NCBI GenBank assembly: GCA_963576725.1
Contig: OY755241.1
Coordinates: 54,064,484 to 54,128,483, forward strand
From: Azorinus chamasolen
Lineage: Eukaryota > Mollusca > Bivalvia > Cardiida > Solecurtidae
Length of the DNA: 64,000 nt
Direction of reading: 5' to 3'
Under the pieces are notes generated by a model. It saw nothing but the letters and a program-made list of their open reading frames with translations, was not told the origin of the DNA and ran no database searches. This document shows, one piece after another, positions 61,928 through 64,000 of this stretch. Made by a program: the position numbers and the translations under genes. How positions within the stretch are numbered: the first letter of the stretch is position 1; each line of letters opens with the position of its first letter.

Positions 61928-62022
61928 TTAACTGTCTAACCAGAAGAGAAAACAACATTTTAAAAAGATGACATAAAAGGAAAAGATTTTTTTTTTAACC
62001 CTTTATTCCACAAATATGCCTT

Positions 62023-62221
62023 TTAACCCTTTCCCTCATATAAACGGAAGCCGTCTGATCAGGGTTTGCTCTGTTTGCTAATAGAATTTGATGGATCTGT
62101 TTCTTTACTTTCTAAAATGTCTACAATGTTCCACCTTCCATATTTCATTATAACTACTTTGTTCATGAATATTCGATAGGTATGGAAATTTGTAATAAAC
62201 ATAGAACAGGGAAAAGGTTAA
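62023..62221 (+). mobile_element. TTAA-A MITE, left half of palindrome lost
   Basis: TTAACCCTTTCCCTCATATA then directly ggaagccgtctgatcagg; shares TTAA with the next copy. Confidence 0.82.
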
Positions 62222-62467
62222 CCCTTTCTCTCATATAAACGCTTTTTCATGCATTTGCAAACAGAGTAGACCCAGATCAGACGGCTCCTCGAGGAGCCGT
62301 CTGATCAGGGTCTCCTCTGTTTGCTAATAGAATTTGATAGATCTGTTTCTTTGCTTTCTAAAATGATTACATTGTTCCACCTTCCATATTTCTTTGTAAC
62401 TATTTTGTTAATGAATATTCAGTAGGTATTGAAATTTGGCCGAAATACAGAACAGGGAAAGGGTTAA
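62218..62467 (+). mobile_element. TTAA-A MITE
   Basis: Full 250-bp copy; palindrome cagacggctcctcgaggagc is a perfect inverted repeat. Confidence 0.9.
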
Positions 62468-62712
62468 TATACTATTGCTAACATAATAAACACAGACTCC
62501 TAGGATTAGAAGCTGTCTGATCAGGGTCTACTCTGTTTGCCTATGATATAATATAGATCTGATTATACAGTTTCTGCCATGACTATAAGGGCATGTGTTA
62601 ATATGCTAGTATAAATAATTATGTAAATTGTATATTTTACAATTTATACTCATGATGTCAATATTTTTACATAAATGTTCAAAGAGTAAAGGGTTAATTG
62701 ATAATGTATTTT

Positions 62713-62941
62713 TTAACCCTTTCCTCCATAAATATCCTTTTCTGCGCCTCTGTATAAGTCACCTGTTGAAACCATTGTAATAAAAAGAGCATTTGCTCCT
62801 ATAGGAGCAAATGCTCTATTTATCACAATGGTTTCAAATTACAAAATTCTAAATAAATCCTTTTCTTTAGTTAATGCTCCTTTTTGGTAGATGCATCCAA
62901 AGAGGTTGAATCTAAAAATAGCCTATGGAGGAATGGGTTAA
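62713..62941 (-). mobile_element. TTAA-B MITE
   Basis: TTAACCCTTTCCTCCATAAA ... GGAGGAATGGGTTAA, full palindrome. Confidence 0.87.
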
Positions 62942-63100
62942 GTGTTAATATATGGTAGATTTGTATAGTTTTCCTCCTGTATATGACTTAGCCATTTACT
63001 TTTTGAATATTCATGTAAAAGACTATATTAATATCATTTGGCTGAATTTCAATTATGAACAAAGGGCTTTTTTACAATGGCACAAACTGTGGAATCAGAT

Positions 63101-63299
63101 CTCAGAGATACAGATAAGGGTGCATACCCAAATACTAAAACCATCATTTCTCCACCAAACCCTATACTGTGACCACTCTTTAGAATCATATCTTTGAGAC
63201 AATTCTAAAGAGTGGTCATAGTATAGGGTTTGGTGGAGAAATGAAGGAGTTATACTTGAAAATGTTTTAATTTATGCGTCTTATCTGGAGCTCTGAGAT
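63101..63299. mobile_element. Family D hairpin element, best copy
   Basis: Outer arms agatacagataagggtgca / tatctggagctctgag; inner stem of about 40 bp (ctccaccaaaccctatactg with its complement). Confidence 0.83.
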
Positions 63300-63399
63300 C
63301 TGTACTATATGATAGCAAACAGAGCAGACCCTGATCAGGTGTCTTTATGAAATAAAGGGTTAATGAACCTAGACAAATTACAGACATAATTCAGTAATC

Positions 63400-64000
63400 A
63401 AGAACCAAGCAGGACTTGCCACAAGAATAAACTTCACTAGCTACAAGACCCAAGCAGCACTGCTCACAGGAACCAAAGAGCACTAGCCTTAAGAACTAAA
63501 CAGACTGGCCATAAGAACCAGACAGCCGTGACTATAAAAACCAAGCAGCACTGGCCACAAGAATAAAGCTGAACTGACCAAAGAAATCTGCAGCACTGGC
63601 CTCAGGAACCAAGCATAACTGGTTACAAGAACCAAGCAGTTCTGGTTACAGGGACCAAGCGTCACTGGTCACAAGAACCTAGCAGCTCTGACCACAAGAA
63701 CCTAGCAGCTCTGACCACAAGAACCTAGCAGCTCTGACCACAAGAACCATGTAACATTGGCCACAGGAACCAAGCATCACTGGTTACAAGAACCTAGCAG
63801 CTCTGACCACAAGAACCAAGCAGCACTGACCACAAGAACCATGTAACATTGGCCACAGGAACCAAGCATCACTGGATACAAGAACGAAGTAGTTCTGGTT
63901 AAAGGAACCAAGCAGTTCTGGTTAAAGGAACCAAGCAGTTCTGGTTAAAGGAACCAAGCATCACTGGTCACAAGAACCTAGCAGCTCTGACCACAAGAAC
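63400..64000. repeat. Minisatellite, about 24-bp unit, running off the window
   Basis: Degenerate units of the type caagaaccaagcagcactgg + ccac. Higher-order copies near 63675-63750 and 63895-63955 are almost identical. The end lies outside the window. Confidence 0.88.

Larger units (their letters stand above)
61411..64000. other. Intergenic region after ODR4
   Basis: Filled by TTAA-A and -B elements, families D and E, and a terminal minisatellite. No gene seen; the 62,952-63,197 open frame overlaps repeat sequence. Confidence 0.6.

Overview
The window is animal nuclear DNA, most likely from a bivalve mollusc. It has spliced genes with GT-AG introns and introns packed with short palindromic elements. 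Two arrays resemble bivalve 'pearl'-type elements, and there is a Ty3 retroelement primed by tRNA-Leu. The bivalve assignment is inference from the repeats; the metazoan assignment is firm from the genes.

Three conserved host genes can be rebuilt exon by exon, each with consistent reading phase. (1) RPB7/POLR2G lies on the minus strand (15065 to 6106, 8 coding exons, exactly 172 codons). (2) MRPL4, mitochondrial ribosomal protein uL4m, lies on the plus strand (15356-35571, 10 exons, 299 aa). It is divergent from RPB7 across a promoter of about 290 bp. (3) ODR4, a tail-anchored membrane protein involved in receptor trafficking, lies on the plus strand (38748-59501, 12 exons, 459 aa). A non-coding 3' exon near 61.2 kb is likely.

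ODR4 intron 1 carries an 8,528-bp Ty3-type LTR retrotransposon in antisense (39464-47991). Its two 255-bp LTRs are identical, it has a 4-bp target duplication (TATG), and its reading frames are intact. It looks very young. Its protein set is unusual. Gag starts with a ComEA-type helix-hairpin-helix. Pol (protease-RT-RNase H-integrase) ends in a PHD finger after the GPY/F-like module. A third ORF, in the place where env would be, encodes a TatD-family metallonuclease with every metal ligand present. This is the most interesting system in the window.

Most remaining sequence is non-autonomous mobile DNA. Three related families (here TTAA-A, -B and -C, about 230-255 bp) have termini beginning TTAACCC and long central palindromes. 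A precise nested insertion at 22.6-22.9 kb shows a TTAA target duplication, suggesting piggyBac-type mobilisation. Other content: Tc1/mariner-like palindromes with cagtaaaac ends, a hairpin family carrying gtgaccactctttag arms, one hAT-like element with an 8-bp duplication, three tRNA-derived SINEs, two large internal tandem-repeat elements (8.7-10.5 kb and 20.6-22.3 kb), and minisatellites at 33.8-34.3 kb and 63.4-64.0 kb. Intergenic stretches (1-6105, 35602-38470, 61411-64000) hold such repeats and no gene I can support.
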